Positions 12,001 through 23,547 of a stretch of DNA of 64,000 bases are shown piece by piece. Origin of the DNA: Linnemannia hyalina (lineage: Eukaryota > Mortierellomycota > Mortierellomycetes > Mortierellales > Mortierellaceae). The notes under the pieces are model-generated. The model did no database searches and was not told the DNA's origin. It saw only the letters and a list, made by a program, of their open reading frames with translations. Every line of letters starts with the position of its first letter. Positions within the stretch are counted from its first letter, which is position 1. Position numbers and translations under genes: made by a program. The stretch covers positions 496,001-560,000 of the forward strand of contig JAHRHY010000009.1 in the NCBI GenBank assembly GCA_019671135.1, read 5' to 3'.

Positions 12001-12593
12001 TGCTGTTGAGGGTAGGTCGGAAAGGTCCATGTCGAAGATAAGTTTGTCACACTGTGCGAGATATCCTGTAATTGATAGCACGATGCGCCAACCGTTGGCT
12101 GTACATGATCTATCCGCGCATGACATTAGTTGCGTGAGGTTCTTCACTCTAGATTTTTAGTCCAGAAAGCAAGTGAAAGAAACGAACAACAGAGACATCA
12201 GTGAGCGGCTCAATGCAGGAAACGGATATTGACACTTAAATAATTGGCGCATTCTTTATCAAGCGTGAAATATTCTTACGAGCTCATAAGGGTTTCGGTA
12301 CAGTCATCAAGACGAGGTTCCAGAGCATTAAGGGCATGCTGTTTACTGATATCAAGGACGTCTGGCGAGGATGTACTCAAAATGCGGGCCCAGGCATCCT
12401 CTCCTGAGATTGTCGTTTCAGAGATAATCTTGTGTTGATATGCTACCCATATGTCGTCAAAGGCGTCAAGGAACTGGACTAATTGGTCCAGCGTCACGGG
12501 CGAGCCTATTCGTTGTTCTTTTAATGCCGTAAAGAGTTCGTGGGGCAACTGGTCCTGAAGAAGCTCCTCCTGCTGCTGTCGCGTCGACTCCAT
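9082..12593 (-). CDS. Large Gln-rich coiled-coil protein of unknown function
   Basis: Two exons, 12280-12593 and 9082-12148 on the minus strand, join in phase 2 across a GTAAGA...TAG intron to give 1126 residues. The start MESTRQQQEELL was chosen because upstream in-frame sequence looks like leader; an in-frame ATG at 12743 is possible. The N-terminal 250 residues contain helical segments without a known family. Residues about 470-705 form a Gln/Leu/Arg-rich coiled coil with heptad-like repeats such as QLQQQIEKLQQQLE. The C-terminal third alternates acidic runs (poly-Glu near 958) with basic patches such as MRGRRRIKDE and TRGRRMIKKE, which resemble nuclear targeting or DNA-contact sequences. 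A nuclear scaffold role is a guess from composition only. Confidence 0.75.
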
Positions 12594-13108
12594 TGGTTCG
12601 TGTGTATGGGTGTGTGAAGGTGGGTGTTGAAGACCGTGAGCACTCTGACAAACAAACAGGTCACGCGTTCTCTGGTTAGTATCTGTTGTTTTCATGGATT
12701 GAATCTCGTCGCGAGTCCTGAGCGTTGTTATCAAAGTAGACATACATGTTGCGACGCGAGTTGGTTGGCTTTCTCAAGGGAAGTGACAGCGATGGACGTT
12801 GGAAAGAGTTGTGAATTAGGCTTCTTTTAATGAAAAACGTGGCGAAGATAGAGTTGTTGAGAATGAAGAGAGGCAAGATTACAGGAGACAGAGGAAAGAG
12901 GGGAGGGTATGCTGATGGTGTTATAGAAAGTGCTTGTGAGAGTGAGGATGTGTGGAATGAGTGAAGGTGAGAAGATGTGAACCATAAGAAGTGTAACGAC
13001 AGGTCGTTGTAGGCGCTCGCTGTTCGCTGTGGGAAAATGAGCTTGGCAAGCATGAGGCAATTGGACCACAGTCACGCCCCAAACCAGACGCGCCACCAAA
13101 ACTATAAT
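12594..13108. other. Upstream region of the coiled-coil gene
   Basis: Between the start of the coiled-coil gene (12593, minus) and the stop of the multicopper oxidase (13109, minus). The coding strand is C/T-rich, consistent with a promoter and leader. No gene is seen. Confidence 0.45.
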
Positions 13109-15581
13109 TTAGCTTGCTCGGCACAACTCCCTCACGTCCTGAGGTATCTCGAATGCCTGTAAATGAAGGTTACAGACAACAGAGACGCGCAAGGGTGAGC
13201 ATACATCATTTACTATCAAGAACTCTCAAGTCAAAAAAACTCAACGGCGTATTCTTACCTGGACCTGACTAGGCAACGCCAAGAACTGCATCATCAACCC
13301 CGCCGCCATATGCCAATCAATGTGACAATGAAATGCCCACAGCCCTGGGTTGTCACTGACGAACCTTAGGACCACGTATCCATACGGAGGGATAGTCACC
13401 GTATCGCGTCGGAGGGGGTTCTCGGTATGCAACGCAGATCTTCCAGGCATGTAACTCCCGTCTCCTGTCCCCACCACGTAGAATATATGACCGTGCTAAA
13501 TAAGAAATAACAAAGGACGAGCAGTTAGTTTTACAGAGGCAATGTATGGTTTCATCTGTCATATCAGAGGAAGCACGGTTGAATTGACTCTACCAAGTGA
13601 AAGGGATGTGCTCCTTCATCCAAATCTATAAAGGCGATAGGAAAACAATATGAAAAGACATGTACGACGAGGTCAATTCCTTAACTACCGTAAAAAACAA
13701 AAGCGAAGGTCAAGATGCCGATATGAACGTGTCCAACTTACTGTTGACAACAAGCTCGACAGTTTGGACCGTCTCCAAAGTAACTACCAACTGCGACGCA
13801 TCAAATACTGTGACCGAATTTCCTCCGCCGCCACCACCACCGTCAACAGCCTGCAACAGAGTCGGATTGTTGAGCTGCGGTCTCCAAGACGTCCTGTTCA
13901 CAAACCCCATATTCACACGATCCCTAGTAATCGTCTGGAACGACATCTCCAACACCACCTGGATGTCCGCTTGTGGAGCGACTCTGGCGAAGAATGGTTT
14001 CAGCATCTCGGCCTTCAAGTCGTCACAATGCGGTGACCAAGCGCTTTCCTCCCAGTCCTTAGAGGCCAGTATTTCCTGAGGAACTATCCCTGAAGTCCTG
14101 CTGTTGTTGTTGGTAATGTTGAAAGGGACATGTGATATCGACGGTATTTTATACCGCAGGATCGCCCTGACAGAAGGATCCAAAGACGGGTTCTCAACAT
14201 TAAAACAATTTGTATTCATTTCTGCCCGAATCCAGAACCCCTCACCACCACTTATAGATTGATCCGCGACCAAAAGCACCGAGTATCTCTGTGCGACATG
14301 AATCGGGACCCTCTCAACCTTCACGGGAACCATATCCACCCCATCGGCCTCGATCACCTCCAACTCATGCTCGTCCACTGAAACCTTGAAATCCGCAAAA
14401 CTCCCCGTGTTAATAATACGGATCCTGTAGGTCAGCCCGTGTTCGACTTCCAGGACGGCCCGTGGCGCACCCGAGTAACATCGGTCCTTTCCATATCCTC
14501 CTGAACCCGGTGTTGAAGGGAACAATGCTTCAGCGGCTAGTGAGCAGTCGAAGGAGTTGCGGCCGTTGATGAGGCCATTGTCGGGGACGGGTTCGACACC
14601 CTCACTTGCGGTGCTGAGATACCAAGCGACGAGGGATGCAGAATCAGTGTGATAGTGGTCCGAAACCATCATGATCAGATCCTGGTCGTATTTGTCCAGA
14701 TGGGGCTCGTCTGGGCTGTGGATGATCAACGGTCCTATTTGATCACTAAATTTCACCGATCAGTCTCAACGCACGGACATGTTGATCAATTCTTCGTGAT
14801 AGCTTTTTGTTACTTACCCACGATTCCATCGACGTACTGGGAGGCTGCATGGGCATGCCACCAATAAGTACCCCATTGGCTCGCGACCGTAAAGTTGTAC
14901 GTGAAACTCTGTCCTGGCGGGATCGGACACTGCGTCACTCCTGTCGTCCCATCCATCCAGTTCGTGCCTATTGTCATTCATGAAATGCAGGTTAGGCACC
15001 TTTTTCTCCGTTGCTGTTAAACAGACCTTCAGTCGAAAACAAAGGCAAAGAGGTCCTGTCGTTACCATTCTGGAACATGCCGTGCCAGTGAATGGCCGTG
15101 CCATGGGCCATATCATTCGTTACTTTCACCACAATCCTGTCTCCCGTGTTCGCCTCAACCAACGGTCCGGGAAACATTCCTACCATCGATAAAAATTTGG
15201 ATCCAGTTAGACAACAAGGAAGCTCAAAACCATGTTCCTTTCAAAGCTACAATACTATCAATTACCATTGACAAGGAGCATAGGCCTCTCAAAACCATCA
15301 GGCGCAACAACATGCTGCGAGATCGTCCACTCATAATACCGCGTTGTGGGGACCTTCGAGATCGAGAAATTGTTCCTGCTCAGGTTATACTCCCAAAGAT
15401 CGTCCTTGATGTCGTACGATGAATAGTCCCATAACGAGTTTGGATCCTGAGAGCGAAGCCTGTCGATGAGGAGGAGTGTAAGCGACAGGATCAGCGTTGT
15501 TATCGCCAAGACTGAGGTGATGACTAGGACTCTTCGGTACTTGTATTCTGGCTTCCTGGTGCCCGACCATGGAGTTATCAT
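13109..15581 (-). CDS. Multicopper oxidase with N-terminal membrane anchor (laccase/ferroxidase family)
   Basis: Seven minus-strand exons (15266-15581, 15066-15179, 14818-14967, 13742-14734, 13594-13625, 13259-13495, 13109-13156) join in phase into 629 residues. All four copper motifs are present: HWHG (136-139), HAH (181-183), HPFHLHGH (531-538) and HCHIDWH (591-597), the last followed by Met-Ala-Ala-Gly-Leu. Residues 1-17 are basic and 18-40 are a hydrophobic helix, so the enzyme is probably a type II membrane protein with its oxidase domain outside the cell. There is no C-terminal membrane segment, unlike Fet3 of ascomycetes. The protein ends [12 protein letters not shown], as in many members. 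Four-electron oxidation of Fe(II), phenols or similar substrates is expected. Substrate is not decided by sequence; a ferroxidase role is attractive for a membrane-bound form. Several N-glycosylation sites are present. Confidence 0.92.
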
Positions 15582-16874
15582 CTTGTGAATGGTTTGGGGG
15601 ATGTAGACAATAAAAGAAAGAAAAAGAAGTGAAAGTAGGATCGAGAAAAATAAGGGCGAGAGAGGGGCTTCAAACAAAAAAGAAAGAAAAAAAAGGGGGG
15701 GGTGAGCGAAACACGAAGCAGGGATGAAAAAATGACTTTGAATTTGGCAGGGGAAGGATAGGAGAGTCGCAAGTAGTAGGGAAGGGGAAGACTAGAAAAC
15801 GGCAGTAAAGTGTGCCTCATTGATATCATCCGTGCTGGCATAGCATCGCCCCTTTCAACAAGACAGAAAGAGAGATGAGAGAGGGAGAGGAACAAAGGAT
15901 GTCACAGTGTGAGTAGTAAGTACCGTTTTCCGTTGGCAAAAATAAAGGAATTTCTCTCACTGGTGCGTATGACCCACTCACCTCTGGCTCATGCACGCAG
16001 TCGATTCTTTCTAGGGCAGGCACGGCACGCGACAAATCAAGTACCAGGGTTATCCAGGATCAAGTGCCTTTATTCTACATGTATGCAGAACCTTCTTGAG
16101 CCTGCTAGCAAACCCTCTTCGCACATCAACCATCATCTCTTTCTCAATACAACCTTCTCCTCTCCCTGTACCATGATAGCAGTAATGCTGAAAACACCAC
16201 AAGAGTCCGGACGGATGTTTGTTGTCGTCATTTTTATGGTGCTCTTTCCCCTCTTTTTCGTCTGTCTTAATCTTCGTTGTCTGTCGACCCACCATGCCAT
16301 CAAGGGGAAGTGAAGGGAGACCGGACTTGAGACAAAAATATTCCGATGTTGCAGAACCATGTTAACGGACATAGGCCAACATCCAATGCACCAAGCAAGG
16401 GGGCAGTCAACTACAAAGAAGGGATCCCCTCTTCTCTCTCCCCTTGCGACTAAAAAAGACCCCCGACCTCTTACCCCTTCACTCCGCTGCCCCCTCCATT
16501 CCCCGAACTATCGACAGGCTATGATGATTTCAAACACCAGCCTTCTTCGGTGTTAAAGAAAAAAGGCAACGAGAATGACCCCATCGTTAACGACGTTTCC
16601 TACTGCGTACTTACGCGAAGAACGAGACATTGCCTCTCATCGTTCTCTTTTTTTTCCCCCTCTTCTTTCGTTCTTGTTACTCCACACCCTCTGCATAATT
16701 CTTCTTCCTGCGTCTTCTCTTTTCTAACAAACATAATTGATCCCCCATCTCTTCCCTTTCGCTTCACTCTTTTCTTCTCTTCTTTCCTGCTTCTCCCCTC
16801 CACTCTGGTTTCTTCCTCTTCCCTTTGCACTTTTCCCTTTTTTCTTTGTCATCCCTTCACATACCTATACGGCA
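15582..16874. other. Divergent promoter region, oxidase and phosphoesterase
   Basis: About 1.3 kb separates the starts of the multicopper oxidase (minus) and the phosphoesterase (plus). Both edges carry pyrimidine-rich leaders relative to their gene. I saw no clear GATA-type iron element or phosphate-response element. Confidence 0.45.
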
Positions 16875-18178
16875 ATGATCTTCACACAACTCCTCCAACT
16901 AGCAGCAATGTTTGCCTCATTACTCGCCACCTTCGCCCACGCCGCCAAACCAGACAACCCACCAAATAACCAGCAACAACCACCAAAGGGCAAAGCATTC
17001 GACCATATCTTCATCATCTTTCTCGAAAACACCGTAAGCGCATCCCTTTCAGATAAACGCGCTTTCCGTCTTCCCTTCACTTCTCCCCTATGACCACGCC
17101 CAATTATCTGAAAATGTCCACGCAACTCACACATACTGTTATTCTTCCACCTCTTCCCACCCTTTCCATCAACATTTAGAACTACGCATTAGCAGCTTCA
17201 GACCCATACTTCCAACACCTCTCTCAAACCGGAATCACACTCACAAACTACCACGCCCTCACCCACCCCTCCCAACCAAACTACATCGCATCCATCGGAG
17301 GGAACTACTACGGTATAAACAACGATCTTGAGACCTCCATTCCTGCAAACTACACCACCATTGTCGACCTCCTCGAACCCAAACACCTCACCTGGAAGAC
17401 CTACCAGGAAGACATGCCAGAAGTGTGCTACAAATTCCCAATGACACCAGACGGGTTATATTTCAAGAAACATAACCCGTTTGTGATCCACGAGTCCATC
17501 GCAGGGAACGCGACCCGTTGCAGGAACGTTGTACCGGCGTCACAACTCCCTCTTGACCTCTTCGCCGCCTCTTCTCCAACAATCACTCCTGGAACCCCTC
17601 TCCCGAATTACATGTACTACACACCCAACATGCTAAACGATGGCCACAACACAACAGTCCGCGACGCAACCCACTTCCTCTCCTCTTTCCTACCCTCTCT
17701 CCTTGCCTCCCCTACCTTCTTGCACACCAACACCCTTGTCGTTATAACGTTTGACGAAACAGAAGACTACACCATCAGCGACAACCTCGTCTACACCCTC
17801 CTCCTCGGCTCCAACGATCTCGTCATCCCTCCATCCCTCAAAAACACAACCGACGCAACATTCTACACCCACTACTCCCTCCTCTCGACCGTAGAATCCA
17901 ATTGGGATCTGGGGAACTTGGGCAGGAACGACGCGAATAAGACGTTGGCGAATGTGTTCAAGGTTGTGGCGGATAAGACTGGGTACCAGAATATCGAGGT
18001 CGCAAGTGCAGATGTGGGGGTGTTTAATGAGACGATTCCAGGGTTTTTGACAGGTGTGCCCCATCAGAGGTCGTCTCATGGTCCTGCCTCTTCTCCTTCT
18101 CATGCCAACACTTTTATTCCTTTGTCAACAAGTTGTCTTTTGGTCACCATCGCATTCATTGCCGCTACCATTGTCTAG
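16875..18178 (+). CDS. Secreted, probably GPI-anchored phosphoesterase/acid phosphatase (PF04185 type)
   Basis: Exons 16875-17033 and 17180-18178 join in phase 0 (GTAAGC...TAG) into 385 residues. Residues 1-24 form a signal peptide (MIFTQLLQLAAMFASLLATF) ending near Ala. FDHIFIIFLENT, NYHALTHPSQPNYIAS (about 76-91) and the later VITFDETED motif match the phosphoesterase family that includes fungal acid phosphatases and bacterial phospholipase C-like enzymes; the Asn, His and Asp/Glu residues of these motifs are typical metal and phosphate ligands. The C-terminus is Ser/Pro-rich followed by a hydrophobic tail to the end, as in GPI-anchored proteins, so phosphate release at the cell surface is likely. 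Many Asn-X-Thr sites are present. Exact substrate is not set by sequence. It converges on R1, 155 bases away. Confidence 0.85.
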
Positions 18179-18333
18179 AACATACATAGAAAATAGTGTA
18201 AAATTTCAAGGTTTATTAAGAGCATGTGTAGAGAAAAACGTGGAGCAAAGGTATATGTGCAAGGCATTATGAATATGAACAGTGTAAAGTAAAGCTAATA
18301 AAAATACAAGTGAAGGGGAAAAAAAGCAAGAAC

Positions 18334-21300
18334 TTATCCGCTGCACATAACGCAGGCATCCTTGTTCTCCAACGAACACATGATCGCCTCCAACCTCCTC
18401 TTATCATCCTCGTCCAACTTGGGCGACTCGATCTCAGGGGTGGTCAACCCATTCGCAGATCCAGATCCACCAACACCAGAACCAGTCGTGCTAATAACAG
18501 TCTGCTGCTTGACAGCCTTAGCGACCAAAGCCTGCTTTTTGAGACTCTCGACCAGAGCCTGCTGATCGACCGTGAACTTGATAGCATCGACAGCGGGGCG
18601 CGAGCGCAGATAATACATGCCAGTCTTGAGCCCTTGCTTCCATGCGAAAAAGTGCATCGATGTCATCTTGCTCGCTGTGGGGTCAGACATGAACACGTTA
18701 AGCGACTGCGACTGGTCAATGAAGGGTGCACGGTCGGCTGCCATCTCCAAGAGAGACTTCTGAGGAATCTCCCAGATGGTCCTGTACAGCTTCTTGAACT
18801 CGGGCGTCAACTCGGACAAGCCCTGGATCGATCCGCTTGCTGCAATGATCTGGTTCTTCATCGACTCGTTCCAAAGACCCATCTGCGTCAAGTCGTTCAG
18901 CAAGTGGTGATTCTAATTCACAAATAAAACAAATCGTTAGTTATCACATTCTAATCAAATTCTAATCAAATGCACTGGAAATAAAGTCGAGGCAAAAAAT
19001 CTTGGAGCAAGTCACGTACAACGACTTGGAATTCGCCGGAGAGGACGCGGCGTTGGTAAATGTTGGAGGTGTAGGGCTCAAAGCATTCGTTGTTGCCAAG
19101 GATTTGGCTGGTCGAGGCAGTGGGCATGGGGGCAACCAAAAGCGAGTTGCGGACACCGTGCTTCTTGATGTTCTCCTTCAGACGGGCCCAGTCCCAAAGG
19201 CCACTGGGCTTGACGTTCCACATGTCGTACTGGAGGATACCCTCGCTGACGGGCGATCCCTCATAGGTCTCATAGGGTCCTTCGACCTTGGCAATCTCGC
19301 ACGAGGCCTCCAAGGCGGCGTGGTAGAGCGTCTCAAAGATGTCCTTGTTCAACTGGCGGGCCTCGGGCGAGTCAAAGGCATATCGGAGCATAATAAAGGC
19401 ATCGGCAAGACCCTGGACACCAAGACCAATGGGGCGGTGGCGCTTGTTGCTCTTCTCGGCCTCGGGGACGGGGTAATAGTTGCGATCAATGACCTTGTTC
19501 ATGTTCTTGGTCGCAACCTTGACAACCTCATGCATCTTTTCAAAGTCGAATCGGTTGCTCTTGGCATCGACAAACTTGGGCAGGGCAATGGAAGCCAAGT
19601 TGCAGACAGCGACTTCGTCAGGGGCAGTGTATTCGACGATCTCTGTGCAGAGGTTGGAGCAAGTAATCGTTCCCAAGTTCTTTTGGTTCGACTTTGCATT
19701 GCACGAATCTAGTTGTATTTGAAATTAATTTACATTGTCAGTGGCTGGTCGACTAGAAAGTCATTATAGATACGAATTCAAGAAAGAGGCGAGTGCTCAC
19801 CTTTGTAAAGCATGTAGGGCATGCCGGTTTCGATCTGGGCATCGATGATGGCGAACCAGAGCTTCTGGGCCTTGACGATTTTGCGGTACTTGTGGGCGGC
19901 AACGTACTTGTTGTAGAGGTCAACAAAGTCCTGTCCCCAGACACGGTCAAGTCCTGGGCATTCGCCAGGGCAGAACAAGTGCCAGTCGCCATCGTCCTGG
20001 ACGCACTTCATGAACAAGTCAGGGATCCAGAGACCCAAGAACAAGTCACGGGCACGGAGCTCCTCGTGGCCAGTGTTCTTGCGAAGATCCAAGAACTCGA
20101 ACACATCTGCGTGCCATGGCTCCAAGTACCTATTCAGTGATACAGATGAACGCAACAAGATTCCATGGTGGTTAGCAAACATGTCGAATAGAATCAGAAA
20201 TAGAATATATCGCCATGTGGCACAATGTCGATCAGTGCACAAACTCTCAAAGAAAAGCTTACATGGCGAAGGATCCGTTACGCTTTCCACCACCCTGGTT
20301 GACAAAGCGGGCAGTGTCATTGAAGACACGAAGCATGGGGATGATACCGTTGGAGTTTCCGTTGGTTCCAGCGATATACGAGCCCGAGGCTCGGATCTTT
20401 TGGAAGCTGACACCGACACCGCCAGCCGACTTTGAAATCAACGAGCAAGTCTTCAAGGTGTCGTAGATACCCTCGATACTGTCATCAACCATCTGTACCA
20501 AAAAGCAGCTCGACATCTGGGGGCGAGGGGTTCCGGCATTGAACAAGGTAGGAGTCGCGTGAGTGAAATATTTTTCCGACATGTAGTTGTACGTCTCAAC
20601 GGCAGCCTCAATGTCGCGGCCGTGGATACCGATCGACACACGCATGATCATGTGCTGGGGGCGCTCAACCACAACATCTATCACATGGAAAGATTCGATC
20701 AACGAAGACATAATATTTAGTAACGCGACTTCTCGACAAAGTAGATCGCGACAGAAATGCACAAACCAAAGCAAAAGACGTACCGTTGATGCGCAAGAGA
20801 TAGGACTTTTCGAGGGTCTTGAAGCCGAAAAAGTTATAGCCATAGTCACGGTCGTATATGATGGCCGAGTTGAGACGCTCGGCGTGCTCTGTGACGATCT
20901 CGTAGGTCTCCTGGGAGACGAGGGGGACGTGGCGGTTGAGGGTGGGATGGATGTGGGTATAGAGGTCCTCGATGACGGTTGAGAAGACCTTCTTGGTCTC
21001 CTTGTGGAGGTTGGAGATGGCGATGCGGGCGGCGAGGGTGGCATAGTCCGGGTGGTTGGTGGTCAGGTAGGCGGCGGTCTCGGCGGCCAAGTTGTCGAGT
21101 TCGACCGTTGTGATCCCCTGGTACATGCCTTGCACGACCTAATTGTCGTCCGTGTTGATTGAAGAGATACAGTAGATTAGCAAATACAGTTCAAGGTCGT
21201 GGAGATAAACAAAAGAAAACTCCTACTGGGTATTTTGGGCCAGGTCCGCAACTGTCCTTCACTCTGTCTTCGGGTGATTATTGTCATTGGATCGATGAAG

Positions 21301-21989
21301 TGTTTGTTTTCGTTGACGTTGATAGTGGCGTTTGTCTGTCTGTTGCCACCATAGTATACATGCGCCAAACATAACAAGCATGTTACTCTATCAACAGTAA
21401 CAATTGCTCTCACCCGTCTTCATTGCTCACACACTCTTTCCTTCTCACACAAGGGTAGAAAAGACACCCCAAAAACAATAACGAATAGCAGTAGCGAAAT
21501 GGAAAAGAGGGAACGAGGGGAAGAGAGGGAGGTGGCAGGTATAGAAGGGAACAGGGTAGAAAGGGTAGCGAAAAAACACATGAATAACACACAGCAAAAA
21601 AAAGTATGTTTACCTTTTGGGACACGCGAGGGGGATCAACAAAGTCGGGATTCAGACCATAGCAGAGCTTGGAGATTCTGGAGGTAATCTTGTCAAAGTG
21701 GACCTGTTCATGAGAAAAAGGATCGAGGAATGGAGGAATGATTAGACAACTTGCAATCAATATTGGAGAAGGGGTGCATAAATAATAGAAAGTAGGGTAT
21801 GCAGAGAAGTGTACTTACAGATTCGTGTCTTCCATCTAATGTCATTAGAGAGTGATGCAGTAAACAAGAAGGAAAGAGATGGGTGTCAGAAGGACAGAGG
21901 AGAGCTTGGACCGTTCATTCAAGACAAAACAAGACGAGACAAGAAAACAAGTGTACAAGGGCTGCTTTACCTCGCTTGACGACAAACAT
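18334..21989 (-). CDS. RNR1: Ribonucleoside-diphosphate reductase large subunit (R1)
   Basis: Eight minus-strand exons (21971-21989, 21819-21835, 21614-21703, 20784-21138, 20263-20677, 19801-20129, 19020-19708, 18334-18912) join in phase into 830 residues, a normal size for eukaryotic R1. It reduces NDPs to dNDPs with the R2 subunit. The N-terminus MFVVKRDGRHES opens the ATP-cone; [67 protein letters not shown] and the C-terminal redox motif CVMC are all recognisable. The first two exons have only 19 and 17 nucleotides, yet they reconstruct the conserved N-terminus exactly. The upstream sequence carries two ACGCGT boxes, fitting G1/S-regulated RNR genes. Long open frames on the opposite strand are shadows. 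Confidence 0.97.
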
Positions 21990-22130
21990 GCTTGGGGTGA
22001 GGTAGGGGTGAGTGAAAGAAGGGGTAAGGGTGTGTTTGTATTGCTGTTGTGGTTTTGCTTTTTTGGGATAAATGAAGCAAGATGGATATGCAGGCAATGA
22101 CTGTCCGTGTATGAGGATAGAGAGGGACAG

Positions 22131-22284
22131 ACGCGTGGCAAGGTGGTCGAGAGGATGGATAGGAAAGGGTTCAAACGTGGAAAGGGCAAAGAAGAAGAGG
22201 AGGGAGAAAGAAGAAAAAAGAAGAGGGAAGAAGAGAAGAGCTCGTCAAGAAAAACATTTTATTTGTCAGGGCAAGAAAACGCGT
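22131..22284 (-). promoter_or_regulatory. Two MluI cell-cycle boxes upstream of R1
   Basis: ACGCGT at 22131-22136 and 22279-22284, about 140 and 290 bases upstream of the R1 start at 21989. MBF control of R1 through this box is well established in yeasts; here it is inferred from position and sequence. Confidence 0.55.
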
Positions 22285-22552
22285 CAAGCCAAGTCAAGCC
22301 TCTGACAATTTCATTTATCCCTTCGTCTGTTTTCGACCGCTTTTTGTGGTCGAAATTTATCCCTTCGATTGATTCTGCGAGCAGGGTCCTCTCCATATTT
22401 ACAAAAAAAAACACAGAGAGCACCCACTCCGTCACATAAAAAAAGAGGAACCACCACGAGAGGAACTTCCATATCAACTTATCTTCCTATCACTTTTCCT
22501 TCACTTTTAAACGTCAGCGAGATGGGATAAAATAGTCTCAGAGCCGAGCCTT

Positions 22553-22560
22553 TATAAAAG
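22553..22560 (+). promoter_or_regulatory. TATA-like box before the truncated module
   Basis: TATAAAAG lies 76 bases before the ATG at 22636, so the degenerate gene fragment may still be transcribed. Confidence 0.35.
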
Positions 22561-22635
22561 ATAATGTTGTCAAAACCCTCTGACAATTCAGACGCCTCTC
22601 ACTCAAAATAAGAGAGTTTGAATCAACCTCCATAA

Positions 22636-23167
22636 ATGAAATTGACTCCAAGACAGAAAGGAAAAAAAGAAGAGCGCTGGATCAAGGTGACAGACGGAGT
22701 GAAGAAAGATCAGACCAAGAGATGCGAAGTCAACTTATCATCGATATTTTTTGCGTTGGTGAACGCGCTGAGTTTCCATGAAACGGCGCAGTTCGTTGCA
22801 AAGTCGGCCCGACGTCATATGTCTAACCACGCAACAACATCGACACAGCAGACTTCATCCGGCCCAGAGCGAGCAACCGACGACGATGACGCGGGCATGT
22901 CTACTCACACAACAACATCTACACAGCAGGCTTCATGCAGTCCAAAACGAGCAGTTGACGTCGAGGATGAGGACATCGCCGACACTGCTTCCTCTAAAAA
23001 ACGCCTCCGACCCCTCCAGCTCCGGCTCGTCGACTCTCATTGAAGACATACAGCGATTGCTGGCGACACAACCATCCCAGATTAGGTTCGACGAGAGTCC
23101 TCGTGATCTCCTTATTGCCTCTCCGCCCTCAAGATTCTATCTTGCCTTTCTCTTTATCGTGCTCTAA
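22636..23167 (+). pseudogene. Frameshifted fragment related to the first exon of the XPG-Fanzor gene
   Basis: The first frame gives 135 residues to a stop at 23043. Residues from WIKVTDGV to FFALVNALSFHET align with the first exon of the 27287 gene (WIKEASDG to FFALLNSRAFYGT). That frame ends at about 23040, but homology resumes in another frame as LIEDIQRLLATQPSQIRFD, matching LMTQVQHLLQGGPAQIFLD of the intact gene. The shift falls near an A6 run at about 22997. Homology then ends close to the point where the intact gene has its first intron, and no nuclease domain follows. The middle holds two 26-codon repeats beginning at 22819 and 22897 (both MS.H.TTSTQQ). It is either a decayed copy or a short independent paralogue. 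Confidence 0.6.
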
Positions 23168-23547
23168 AGATAAAAAATCAACGCGTAATGTCTCAACACG
23201 ACGCATCTATTGCCTCTATCGCACTTGATTTTTAGAAATGCTCCGATCTCTCATCACTTTCCCTCAATGCAAGTAATACTTGGATATCGTAGGTAACCAT
23301 AATTTTCTCAGCTCTCATGTTCACTTCCTCTTCCCACTTTCTGCTCTTTCCACCCCTTCAACTGCAACACGGTCAACGATCGCCTCCATTTTGACTATTT
23401 CTATCCACATCCCTTCACGCACCAGTATCACCACCCGAGTCTGTCCCTTCAACGCAATCCCGCTGCTTTAGCCTCACCCCACACATCCTTCACCTCCAGT
23501 CACTGCCACCCCAGCAAAACCATCGCAAGTTACCACCAACACCCACC
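23168..23547. other. Upstream region of the promethin-like gene
   Basis: C/T-rich leader-like sequence directly before the ATG at 23548; no coding signal. Confidence 0.4.

Noticed and set aside
19002..19712. 236-codon plus-strand frame inside the R1 gene
   Set aside because: Shadow of the R1 exon 19020-19708; R1 identity is certain.
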